Assembly (NCBI GenBank): GCA_018370615.1
Contig: JAGZAC010000134.1
Coordinates: 1 to 8,665 of the forward strand
Length of the DNA stretch: 8,665 nt
From: Clostridiales bacterium
GTDB taxonomy: Bacteria; Bacillota; Clostridia; Oscillospirales; CAG-272
Reading direction: 5' to 3'
Shown: piece by piece, positions 1-6,131 of the stretch
Layout: the number at the start of each line of letters is the position of its first letter
How positions within the stretch are numbered: position 1 is the first letter of the stretch
Notes under the pieces: generated by a model
The model's input: the letters and a program-made list of their open reading frames with translations, nothing else
Told to the model about the DNA's origin: nothing
Databases searched by the model: none
Program-made: the position numbers and the translations under genes

Positions 1-1257
1 CTGCAGGAAATCCTGCAGAAATACTGTGCATTTATGCCAGTGGAAATTTATTTTGAAGATGGTGAAGAAAAGAAGGAGGAAGAAAAAGATTCTTCCCCCA
101 TCAACGATACCACGCCTCTCTATTTGAAAAACCCCTCTGATTGTACGGACGAGGAATACAAGGAATTCTATAAAAAAGTGTTTCATGATTACAGAGAACC
201 TCTTTTCTGGATTCACCTGAAGGCGGACTATCCTTTGAACTTCCGTGGAATTCTCTATTTTCCTCGAATTCAAAGTGAATTTGAAAGCCTGGAGGGTCAA
301 GTCAAGCTGTACTACAATCAGGTATTTGTAGCGGACAATATCAAAGAGGTCATTCCGGAATATTTGCTCATGCTCAAGGGCGTTCTGGACTGCCCTGAGC
401 TGCCGCTGAATGTTTCCAGAAGCTATTTGCAAAACAGCGGATATGTTTCCAAAATCTCCAATCATATCACCAAAAAAGTGGCAGATAAGCTCACTTCCAT
501 GTTTAACCTGGACCGGCCCGCCTATGAAAACATCTGGCGGGATTTGAAAACCTTTGTAGAATATGGATGTCTGCGGGACAGCAAATTTTATGACAAAACT
601 GCCTCCTGCCTGCTTTTTGAAAAATGCAGCGGCGGCTTCTGCACTTTGGACGAGTATTTGGAAGGCGCAAAGGAAACCCACGAAAACAAAATCTATTATG
701 CGGCAGACAAAGTGTCGCAGGCAGGATATATCTCCATGTTTGAAGCCCAGGGAATTGAGACCCTTCTGCTGGACAGAATCATTGATACCCAGTTTGCCCA
801 GCTAATGGAAAGCAAACGGGAGGGTGTCCATTTTCTGCGGGTAGATGCGGAGCTGGCAGATGCCATGAAGGGAGAAGGTGCAGCAGAGATTCCCGGCGTG
901 GCGGAGCTTTTCAAGAAGCTTGTGCCTGAGCAGACGGAAATTAAATTTGAAGCACTGAAGGATACCTCTGTGCCTGCAGTTTTGAATGTCAGCGAGGACA
1001 GCAGAAGAATGGAAGACATGATGAAAATGTATTCCGCCATGGGGCAGAATGCACCGACCTCCTTCCCTACCCAGTCCACTTTGATTTTGAATACGGCAAA
1101 CAATCTGATCGCCTCTCTTGCCGATGCCGACCCGGAAAAAGCGGACCTTATTTCCAAGCATATATACAGCCTCTGCCTGCTCAGTCAGCGGCGCCTGGGA
1201 CCGGATGAGCTCCGCACTTTCTTGAGTGACAGCTACAGTATTCTGGGCATGTTATGA
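1..1257 (+). CDS. htpG: Molecular chaperone HtpG (Hsp90), 5'-truncated
   Basis: This is the 3' part of a bacterial Hsp90, an ATP-driven cytosolic homodimeric chaperone. The frame is open from base 1, and the LQEIL..YC.FMPVEIYFE block before the first ATG (34) is typical Hsp90, so ATG 34 is internal and the real start lies upstream of the window. About 418 residues are visible; the N-terminal ATPase domain is essentially outside. The middle domain is clear: PLFWIHLKADYPLNFRGILYFP, the KLYYNQVFVADN strand, and PELPLNVSRSYLQ. The Arg of NVSR (visible residue 140) corresponds to the catalytic-loop Arg that contacts ATP phosphate in Hsp90s. The C-terminal dimerisation region follows from about visible residue 290 and ends at an ordinary length, with no MEEVD tail, as expected for bacteria. 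The TGA stop overlaps the next gene's ATG. The assignment is near certain. Confidence 0.97.
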   Translation: MQEILQKYCAFMPVEIYFEDGEEKKEEEKDSSPINDTTPLYLKNPSDCTDEEYKEFYKKVFHDYREPLFWIHLKADYPLNFRGILYFPRIQSEFESLEGQVKLYYNQVFVADNIKEVIPEYLLMLKGVLDCPELPLNVSRSYLQNSGYVSKISNHITKKVADKLTSMFNLDRPAYENIWRDLKTFVEYGCLRDSKFYDKTASCLLFEKCSGGFCTLDEYLEGAKETHENKIYYAADKVSQAGYISMFEAQGIETLLLDRIIDTQFAQLMESKREGVHFLRVDAELADAMKGEGAAEIPGVAELFKKLVPEQTEIKFEALKDTSVPAVLNVSEDSRRMEDMMKMYSAMGQNAPTSFPTQSTLILNTANNLIASLADADPEKADLISKHIYSLCLLSQRRLGPDELRTFLSDSYSILGML

Positions 1258-2084
1258 CGGACCTGGAAATTCTGCAGAAAAATCTAGTCCAAGGGGAAAA
1301 GCTGCGCAGTCAGGCAGACGCCATTGTGCTGGGACAGTTGGATGAGCTTGTAAGAATCGTATCTCTGTCCCATGGCTGTCTTTCGCCGGAGGGTGCAGCT
1401 GCTGCCTACTCCAAGGCCTTTCCAGATTCCTGGCTTCTCTCGGAGGATTTTGCGGTCTTTCTGCAGCTCCTCTGGAAGCAAAATCTTTTGGAACCTGCAC
1501 CTATATTTGATGTGGCAGAGTCGCCAAAAACCAGCTTGCTTTATTATGTGCCCAACAGCTACACGGAAGCCGCCCGAGAGAAGTTTTCACCGCTTCTTCC
1601 CACAGCGGTACCCAGCCCAGGAGCAGATTTTCAAAGCATCTGTGAAGCAGCTGCTTCCGAGGAGAACAGCTTTTGTATACTTCCCATATCCAGCAGCGCA
1701 GAGGGGGAACTTCCCGCCTTTTCTCGGATGATTCATGAATATCAGCTGAAAACCCGGGCCGTATGCGACGTCACCACCTCCGACGGAGAGTCGGAGCTGC
1801 GGCTTGCCCTTTTGGGCGGGCAAATATACTGGACGCGGGACACTTCCTATGTAGAAATTTCCCTTGTCCCAGAATCGGATACACAGCTTATCAGAGCGCT
1901 TTCCGCTTTCCATAGGCTCGGCGGAAGTCTATACAGAATCAACGCAAGACCCATGGAATATAATATGAACAAATTCTACTATAAAATCACTGTGAATATA
2001 TCTCCAGAAAGCATACACTGTATTGCCGCTTTCATAAAAGCGGCAATACCAGCCGGCGCCAGCGGCGCTTTTCACATCCTATGA
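1254..2084 (+). CDS. Degenerate prephenate-dehydratase-like protein with C-terminal ACT domain
   Basis: A 276-residue protein that I do not recognise as a named family. Residues 1-85 are mostly helical with no clear match. Residues 95-187 resemble one lobe of prephenate dehydratase (PDT): a YVPNSYTEAA segment (like the GxxGS..AA entry motif), then ILPISSSAEGE at 142-152 (like LPIENSxxG). SELRLALLG (180-188) lies where PDTs have the catalytic TRF motif, but the Thr is not conserved. The spacing leaves no room for the second PDT lobe. Residues about 198-270 fit an ACT domain of the PDT type, ending in GGSLYRINARP (223-233), compared with the phenylalanine-binding INLTKIESRP. I infer a non-catalytic, possibly amino-acid-sensing protein. 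The start overlaps the htpG stop in ATGA and has no good ribosome site, which suggests translational coupling. Confidence is high for a real gene and moderate for the family. Confidence 0.8.
   Translation: MTDLEILQKNLVQGEKLRSQADAIVLGQLDELVRIVSLSHGCLSPEGAAAAYSKAFPDSWLLSEDFAVFLQLLWKQNLLEPAPIFDVAESPKTSLLYYVPNSYTEAAREKFSPLLPTAVPSPGADFQSICEAAASEENSFCILPISSSAEGELPAFSRMIHEYQLKTRAVCDVTTSDGESELRLALLGGQIYWTRDTSYVEISLVPESDTQLIRALSAFHRLGGSLYRINARPMEYNMNKFYYKITVNISPESIHCIAAFIKAAIPAGASGAFHIL
2020..2049 (+). other. Perfect 13-bp inverted repeat inside the 3' end of the PDT/ACT gene
   Basis: GTATTGCCGCTTT (2020-2032) pairs perfectly with AAAGCGGCAATAC (2037-2049) around a 4-base CATA loop. It lies wholly within coding sequence, about 33 bases before the stop. 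No T-tract follows, so it is not a standard terminator. As mRNA it would be a stable hairpin just upstream of the phosphoglucomutase ribosome site, where it could act in mRNA end protection or processing. That role is inference; the repeat itself is directly visible. Confidence 0.6.
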
Positions 2085-2103
2085 ACACGAAAGGACACGA
2101 TCC

Positions 2104-3819
2104 ATGGCCAGCGCAATTGAAATGTCAGAACGCTTTTTGAACAGTTCCAAGGTAGACACTCTCACAAAAAACACAATCAAATCCATGGATACGTTGTCGC
2201 TTCGCAGCGCTTTTTCCGGCTTTTTATCCTTTGGCACAGCAGGACTTCGGGCAAAAATGCAGCCTGGAATTGCCTTTATGAACACATATACCGTAGCACA
2301 TGCGGCCGCAGGATTGGCAAAACTGATATGTAGTCAGGGAGCTGCGGCAATGGAACGAGGCGTAGTAATTGCATATGACAGCAGAGAGCATTCAAAGGAA
2401 TTTGCCCGACGCAGCGCCCAGGTTCTTTCCGCCTTTCATATTAAAACGTACCTGTTTGAACAGCTCCGCCCGACGCCAGTTCTGTCTTTTGCCGTGCGGC
2501 GGCTTTCCTGTATTGCCGGCATCAACATTACCGCATCCCACAATCCCAAAGAATACAATGGATTCAAGGTATACTGGGAGGACGGCGCTCAAATCGGCCC
2601 CCAACAGGCTGATGCCATATCGGCAGAAATGGAAAATCTGGATATCTTGGAGGATGTCCCAGGTCCGGAGGCAGCGGCGTCTGAGTGGATTTTACCGGTT
2701 CCTGCCGAAGTGGACGAAGCTTATATTCAGTGCGTGCTTGGGGAACGTGTGAACCAGCAGGCGATTCCCAAGGTCTGTGATTCCTTTCATGTAGTATATA
2801 CCCCCCTCCACGGCGCAGGAATTACCATGGTGCCGCAGGTACTGAAAAAGGCAGGGCTTACAAACCTCCATATTGTTCCCGAGCAGGAGAAGCCAGACGG
2901 AACATTTCCCACAGTAATCCATCCTAACCCAGAGGCCGAAGAAGCCTTTACCCTGGGCCGTCAGATGGCGGAAACAGTGGGTAGCGATCTCATCATCGCC
3001 ACCGATCCGGACAGCGACCGGGTCGGCGCCATGGCGCGGGACGCCGGCGGTGCGTTTCAATGCATCACCGGCAATCAGATGGGCGCTCTGCTCCTGGATT
3101 ATATTATTACAGCATACCTGCAAAAGGGTTCCATGCCGCCCTCGCCTTACGTAGTCAAATCGATTGTCACCTCCAATCTTGCCAGGGAAATCTGCCGCAG
3201 AAGCGGCGTACAAATGTATGAGGTACTCACGGGATTCAAATATATAGGCGAAGTTGTAAAAAAGCAGCTGGAAGCCGGAGGCACTACCTTTCTTCTGGGC
3301 TTTGAAGAAAGCTACGGCTACTTGAAGGGTACTTATACCCGAGACAAGGATGCCGTAGTCGCTTCTCTGCTGATTTGTGAAATGGCCGCGTATTATAAAA
3401 CCCATGGGAAAACCCTGTGCGATGCTTTGGAGGATCTTTTTGAAAAATACGGCTTTTATCAGGAAAAAACCTTGGATTTTTATTTCGATATGCCAGGCGG
3501 TCAGGAACGCATTGCCGGAATGATGGAAGGTCTGCGCAGCAATCCGCCGTCGACGCTGGCAAAAGATCCAGTCACCGTTTTACGGGACTATCAGGCAGGA
3601 AAGATTTATCATAAAATTACAGGAGAAATTACTCCCACCGGCCTTCCCGTTTCCGATATTCTGTACTTTTCCACAGACCACTGTGACACCATCATTCGTC
3701 CCTCCGGTACAGAGCCCAAGCTGAAAATTTACCTTCTGGCCTGCAGTACGGACAAAAAAACATCTAAAAATATTTTAGATGCCTACGAGAGTGCAATTCG
3801 CGCTGTCATGGACATATAA
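2104..3819 (+). CDS. Phosphoglucomutase/phosphomannomutase (alpha-D-phosphohexomutase family)
   Basis: A complete 571-residue phosphohexomutase, which interconverts hexose 1- and 6-phosphates through a phosphoserine enzyme and supplies sugar precursors for glycolysis, glycogen and envelope polymers. All four domain signatures are present in order: GTAGLR at 44-49; the active-site serine loop TASHNPKEYNGFK at 143-155, with Ser145 as the phosphorylated residue; the Mg2+ loop DPDSDR at 301-306; the sugar-specificity loop GFEESYGY at 399-406; and the phosphate-binding RPSGTEPK at 532-539. The length matches the larger bacterial PGM type (B. subtilis PgcA-like) rather than the 450-residue ManB or GlmM types. 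The family does not settle glucose versus mannose preference. The start at 2104 is backed by GAAAGGA at 2089-2095, 8 bases upstream. The gene lies 19 bp after the PDT/ACT stop, so cotranscription is likely. Confidence 0.95.
   Translation: MASAIEMSERFLNSSKVDTLTKNTIKSMDTLSLRSAFSGFLSFGTAGLRAKMQPGIAFMNTYTVAHAAAGLAKLICSQGAAAMERGVVIAYDSREHSKEFARRSAQVLSAFHIKTYLFEQLRPTPVLSFAVRRLSCIAGINITASHNPKEYNGFKVYWEDGAQIGPQQADAISAEMENLDILEDVPGPEAAASEWILPVPAEVDEAYIQCVLGERVNQQAIPKVCDSFHVVYTPLHGAGITMVPQVLKKAGLTNLHIVPEQEKPDGTFPTVIHPNPEAEEAFTLGRQMAETVGSDLIIATDPDSDRVGAMARDAGGAFQCITGNQMGALLLDYIITAYLQKGSMPPSPYVVKSIVTSNLAREICRRSGVQMYEVLTGFKYIGEVVKKQLEAGGTTFLLGFEESYGYLKGTYTRDKDAVVASLLICEMAAYYKTHGKTLCDALEDLFEKYGFYQEKTLDFYFDMPGGQERIAGMMEGLRSNPPSTLAKDPVTVLRDYQAGKIYHKITGEITPTGLPVSDILYFSTDHCDTIIRPSGTEPKLKIYLLACSTDKKTSKNILDAYESAIRAVMDI
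3761..3781 (+). other. AT-rich 9-bp inverted repeat in the phosphoglucomutase 3' end
   Basis: CATCTAAAA (3761-3769) and TTTTAGATG (3773-3781) form a perfect 9-bp stem with a 3-base ATA loop, about 35 bases before the stop. On the + strand no T-tract follows directly. On the - strand the stem would be followed by seven Ts (complement of A3754-3760), the layout of a weak terminator for antisense transcripts. The stem is AT-rich, so it is only marginally stable, and coding chance cannot be excluded. Confidence 0.35.
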
Positions 3820-3841
3820 TCTTTTCTATCTTTTGTTTTTA

Positions 3842-3870
3842 TTGCTTTTTTCGGCGGAATATGCTATGAT
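3842..3870 (+). promoter_or_regulatory. Sigma-A-type promoter for the DivIVA-like/fumarase-beta unit
   Basis: TTGCTT (3842-3847) and TATGAT (3865-3870) are separated by 17 bp, with TG at 3862-3863 giving an extended -10 (TGCTATGAT). Transcription would start near 3877, about 28 bases before the ATG at 3905. The region lies in the 85-bp gap after the phosphoglucomutase stop. I find no intrinsic terminator in that gap, so read-through from the upstream genes is also possible. Confidence 0.65.
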
Positions 3871-3904
3871 TATATTGAAAAAGCTATAAACGGGGGAAAA
3901 ACAT

Positions 3905-4555
3905 ATGAATTCCAGTCAGCCGCCGATTTTTCGAAAATCTATGCACGGATATAACAAAGAGGATGTAAACGCTTATATTTCCGATATGAGCCGCATGTTC
4001 TTTGAAAAGGAAAAGGAATACCGTGCAAATCTCGCCTCCTGCAATGCAAAGATTCAGGAAGATAGCAGGGCCATCGCAGCATTGGAAGAAAGACTGTCTA
4101 CCGCCAGTGCTGCGAACGCTGCTGAATGCAGCGCACTGCGGGAAAGACTGGCAAACGCGGAAAAGCAATTGGAAGAATTGAAAACTGCCTATCAAGAGCC
4201 TGCGGAGACTTCTGATGATCCCCTTTCCGTGATTCGGAACATGGCTTCCTGGGATGCTACAAAGGATGGCGTCAGCGAAGAAATCAGTATACGTGCGGGC
4301 AAGGTGATGCTGGCTGCACAAAATGCCGCAGAATCTATTATACAAAAAGCGCAGGAAGAGGCGGACAACATCATTCGCGGCGCAAACGACCGAAAAGAGC
4401 GGATTTTCCATAACATCTCTGCAACGGCAGATACAGTAATGACGGACATCAGTACATATATGAAAACAGCGGTAGACAAATGCTTTCAGGAAATTTACGG
4501 AAATTTGGATAAAGACGAGTCGCCGCAAAGCGAGAAAAGCAAGCGCACAAAATGA
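3905..4555 (+). CDS. DivIVA-like coiled-coil protein
   Basis: A 216-residue cytosolic protein. The N-terminus (residues 8-28) carries the DivIVA signature: F.KS.HGYNKEDVNAYI closely follows the F.K..RGY...DVD.FL pattern of the lipid-binding DivIVA/GpsB N-domain. A strongly charged coiled coil follows at about 33-97, then a linker rich in Pro, Asp and Ser (98-122). A second long helix at about 125-200 contains AQNAAESIIQKAQEEADNII, typical of DivIVA C-terminal coiled coils. The tail is charged and disordered (202-216). DivIVA proteins oligomerise at curved membrane and organise division, pole or cell-wall factors; which role applies here is not shown. A strong GGGGG-rich ribosome site (3892-3897) fixes the start, and the gene has its own promoter. 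The stop overlaps the fumarase beta start (ATGA). It is not near a dcw or ylm cluster, so it may be a paralogue rather than the canonical divIVA. Confidence 0.82.
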   Translation: MNSSQPPIFRKSMHGYNKEDVNAYISDMSRMFFEKEKEYRANLASCNAKIQEDSRAIAALEERLSTASAANAAECSALRERLANAEKQLEELKTAYQEPAETSDDPLSVIRNMASWDATKDGVSEEISIRAGKVMLAAQNAAESIIQKAQEEADNIIRGANDRKERIFHNISATADTVMTDISTYMKTAVDKCFQEIYGNLDKDESPQSEKSKRTK

Positions 4556-5076
4556 TCGAGATTTATACAAACGAACTAAAGGCTGCTGCCCCCACCCTTT
4601 CTGCCGGCGATCAAATCCTACTCAGCGGTACCGTTTATACATCCAGAGACGCCGCTCATAAGCGGATTTTTGGTCTGTTGGAAAAAGGGCTGCCCCTTCC
4701 CTATCCCATCGACGGCGCAGTTGTATATTATGCCGGACCCACGCCAGCCAAACCGGGAATGATTATTGGTGCCTGCGGTCCCACTACCTCCTCGCGCATG
4801 GATAAATATGCCCCCGCCATGCTGGATATGGGACTTGTCGCAATGATTGGAAAAGGTCCCAGAAGCTCGCCTGTCATCGATGCTATTCAAAGAAACGGGG
4901 CGCTGTACTTATGTGCCATCGGCGGCGCCGGCGCCCTTGCTTGCAAGCATATTACAGATTGCAGAGTCATCGCCTTTGAAGACCTGGGCTGCGAGTCCGT
5001 CAAGCAGCTGACCTTTCAAAAATTCCCCCTATTTGTTGGGATTGATACAATGGGCCGCACTATATTTAAGGTTTAA
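4552..5076 (+). CDS. Class I fumarate hydratase (or L-tartrate dehydratase-type) beta subunit
   Basis: A 174-residue beta (C-terminal-domain) subunit of the oxygen-sensitive [4Fe-4S] hydro-lyases that interconvert fumarate and L-malate; related enzymes act on L-tartrate. Diagnostic blocks are LLSGTVYTSRDAAHKR (23-38), GACGPTTSSRMD (73-84) and GKGP (100-103). By comparison with characterised class I fumarases, Arg32, Thr78/Thr79, Arg82 and Lys101 are the expected substrate-contacting residues. The GGAGALA block (124-130) and the E.LGCESV region are also typical. The Fe-S ligands belong to the alpha subunit, which is not in this window: the neighbours are a DivIVA-like gene (4-bp ATGA overlap) and an XRE regulator. 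Activity would need an alpha subunit encoded elsewhere. No clear ribosome site precedes the start, so translation is probably coupled to the upstream gene. Fumarase versus tartrate dehydratase cannot be settled from the beta subunit alone. Confidence 0.93.
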   Translation: MIEIYTNELKAAAPTLSAGDQILLSGTVYTSRDAAHKRIFGLLEKGLPLPYPIDGAVVYYAGPTPAKPGMIIGACGPTTSSRMDKYAPAMLDMGLVAMIGKGPRSSPVIDAIQRNGALYLCAIGGAGALACKHITDCRVIAFEDLGCESVKQLTFQKFPLFVGIDTMGRTIFKV

Positions 5077-5115
5077 CTATAATGCACAGCGGCCAGGAAA
5101 GGCTGAACGCTTTTT

Positions 5116-5583
5116 ATGAACAATTTGTTCTATCAAAATCTAGGAAGAAGAATCCGAGAGCTGCGCAAGAGCAAAAAGCTGACCCAGCAGGCACTTTGCG
5201 GTTCAGATCTAAACAGAAGCATGCTCAGCCAGATCGAAAATGGAATTGCACGGCCCTCTGTTGACACGCTGCTGTTTTTATCAAAAAAGCTTGAAATCCC
5301 CCTTTCCTATTTGACGTGCGAAAGTAAAAAAGAGGAAGCTCAGTACAAACGAATACAAGCCCTCGACGAAATCCGCCGTTTGTACGGCATGGGACAATAT
5401 GCAAAATGTGCCGGCCTGTGCCGAATGGAGATCGAAGGGGACGATGAAATTTCCCATATTCTCTCCCGGTGTGAATTGATGCTGGCGGAAGCATGCCTGA
5501 AGCAATCTGCACTGAGCAGCGCCGCAAAGCATATTCCAGCAGCTTCCTTCCGTGGAGACGTTGCTTGCCTTCGGCACTTTTGA
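5116..5583 (+). CDS. XRE-family regulator, N-terminal part of a probably frameshifted HTH-TPR gene
   Basis: A 155-residue reading frame. Residues 9-66 form a Cro/C1-type helix-turn-helix: LGRRIRELRKSKKLTQQAL, then the recognition-helix region SMLSQIENGIARPSVDTL, then LSKKLEIPLSYL. The sequence after about residue 75 is helical and TPR-like. Similar HTH-TPR proteins (SinR, PlcR and Rgg-like) are often peptide- or ligand-responsive repressors or activators. From about residue 144 the frame turns into an unrelated-looking tail (FRGDVACLRHF) and stops. The frame starting near 5552 (+1) then continues the helical repeats to 5899. Dropping one base around 5545-5551 would give one protein of about 260 residues, a normal size for this class. 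AGGAAAGG at 5095-5102 lies 13 bases before the ATG, a rather long spacing. The gene follows the fumarase beta stop by 39 bp. Confidence 0.75.
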   Translation: MNNLFYQNLGRRIRELRKSKKLTQQALCGSDLNRSMLSQIENGIARPSVDTLLFLSKKLEIPLSYLTCESKKEEAQYKRIQALDEIRRLYGMGQYAKCAGLCRMEIEGDDEISHILSRCELMLAEACLKQSALSSAAKHIPAASFRGDVACLRHF

Positions 5584-5899
5584 TTCTACCTTCATGCTGT
5601 ATCTAATACTTTTGTCCTGCACAGAATATGAACCCGCCGCCGTATCTCCTTCCCTTGCCCAGTGTTTACAGCGGGAGGAATATCGCAGCTTTATCCTGGC
5701 CCGCCTGGAAATGCAGCAGGAGAATTACGCAGCCGCGTATGAGCTTCTGCGCTCCGTTTGTCTCCATCCGCCCGGGTTTTTTACAGAATTCTTTGCCCTG
5801 CGGGATATGGAATACTGCTGCCAGAAATCCGAAAATTATAAAGAGGCGTATGAACTGGCAAAAAAACGCCTTTCTCTCGCAGAACAATATACAAAATAG
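5552..5899 (+). pseudogene. Displaced TPR-like C-terminal half of the XRE regulator
   Basis: This reading frame is +1 relative to 5116-5583 and overlaps its end. It could only begin at a GTG (5552), which has no ribosome site. About 115 residues are helical and repeat-like, with two visible TPR-type repeats: LARLEMQQENYAAAYELL and QKSENYKEAYELAKKRL. The segment has no DNA-binding domain of its own. It is best read as the remainder of the upstream HTH-TPR protein after a one-base insertion (or two-base deletion) near TCCTTCCG (5546-5553). A sequencing error, a recent inactivating mutation and a programmed frameshift are all possible; no long homopolymer or obvious slippery site is present. The open frame remains intact to 5899 and ends just before the terminator, which favours a recent lesion or an error. 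Confidence 0.65.
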
Positions 5900-5918
5900 C
5901 TGCCGCAATGCAGCCCTC

Positions 5919-5950
5919 AAAAAAGCACAAAATCAGGTTGTGCTTTTTTT
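5919..5950 (+). terminator. Intrinsic terminator after the regulator gene
   Basis: AAAAAAGCACAA (5919-5930) and TTGTGCTTTTTT (5938-5949) pair perfectly around a 7-base loop, and the right arm runs into seven Ts (5944-5950). The A-run on the left arm means it could also work in the reverse direction. It starts 20 bases after the regulator frame ends and separates that unit from the decarboxylase promoter. Confidence 0.9.
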
Positions 5951-5971
5951 GTTACTTTTTTTAAAATCCCC

Positions 5972-6000
5972 TTGCATAAGGGAGAGGAATATTCTATAAT
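5972..6000 (+). promoter_or_regulatory. Sigma-A-type promoter for the decarboxylase cluster
   Basis: TTGCAT (5972-5977) and a consensus TATAAT (5995-6000) are separated by exactly 17 bp. Transcription should start at about 6006-6008. The -10 forms an inverted repeat with the following bases (TATAAT-AA-ATTATA, 5995-6008). This could be an operator, but it may be no more than AT-rich coincidence. A second TATAAT at 6005-6010 has no matching -35. Confidence 0.75.
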
Positions 6001-6006
6001 AAATTA

Positions 6007-6131
6007 TAATGGGGTGGAATGGGAATTTATTGCATATATTTCAAAAAACAAATGTTTTTTCTACTAAAATATGCTTTTCATCCCCCACTTTTCAGGTATT
6101 ATTTAATTTATCGTTCCCCGGAGGACAGCGA
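6007..6131 (+). promoter_or_regulatory. 125-nt leader with nested inverted repeats upstream of the carboxyltransferase
   Basis: The predicted transcript has about 125 untranslated bases before the ATG at 6132. Three concentric pairings are visible: GGGGTG (6011-6016) with CATCCC (6079-6084, one G-U pair); GCATAT (6032-6037) with ATATGC (6069-6074); and AAAAAAC (6043-6049) with GTTTTTT (6054-6060). The C-run at 6082-6086 could instead pair imperfectly with the GGAGG ribosome site (6120-6124). It matches no riboswitch class I know, and there is no T-tract terminator. A regulatory role is inference. Confidence 0.35.

Noticed and set aside
1..18. Perfect inverted repeat CTGCAGGA-AA-TCCTGCAG at the window edge
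   Set aside because: It encodes the conserved Hsp90 segment LQEILQ, and its 2-base spacer is too short for an RNA hairpin without opening base pairs. Probably coincidence.
2692..3405. Long minus-strand open frame (237 codons) opposite the phosphoglucomutase
   Set aside because: It is a shadow of a well-supported gene, with composition typical of antisense frames and no recognisable domain.
3884..4570. Minus-strand open frame of 228 codons opposite the DivIVA-like gene
   Set aside because: Its Cys/Phe/Arg-rich sequence is what antisense translation of a charged coiled coil gives. It covers the promoter leader of the real gene and has no domain.
5078..5083. Perfect TATAAT between the fumarase beta gene and the regulator
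   Set aside because: No -35-like hexamer lies 16-19 bp upstream, and there is no TG extension. Cotranscription from the upstream promoter is simpler.
6009..6131. Upstream in-frame ATG (6009) that would extend the carboxyltransferase by 41 residues
   Set aside because: It lies at the predicted transcription start, has no ribosome site, and the extra residues look like translated leader. GGAGG at 6120-6124 supports ATG 6132.
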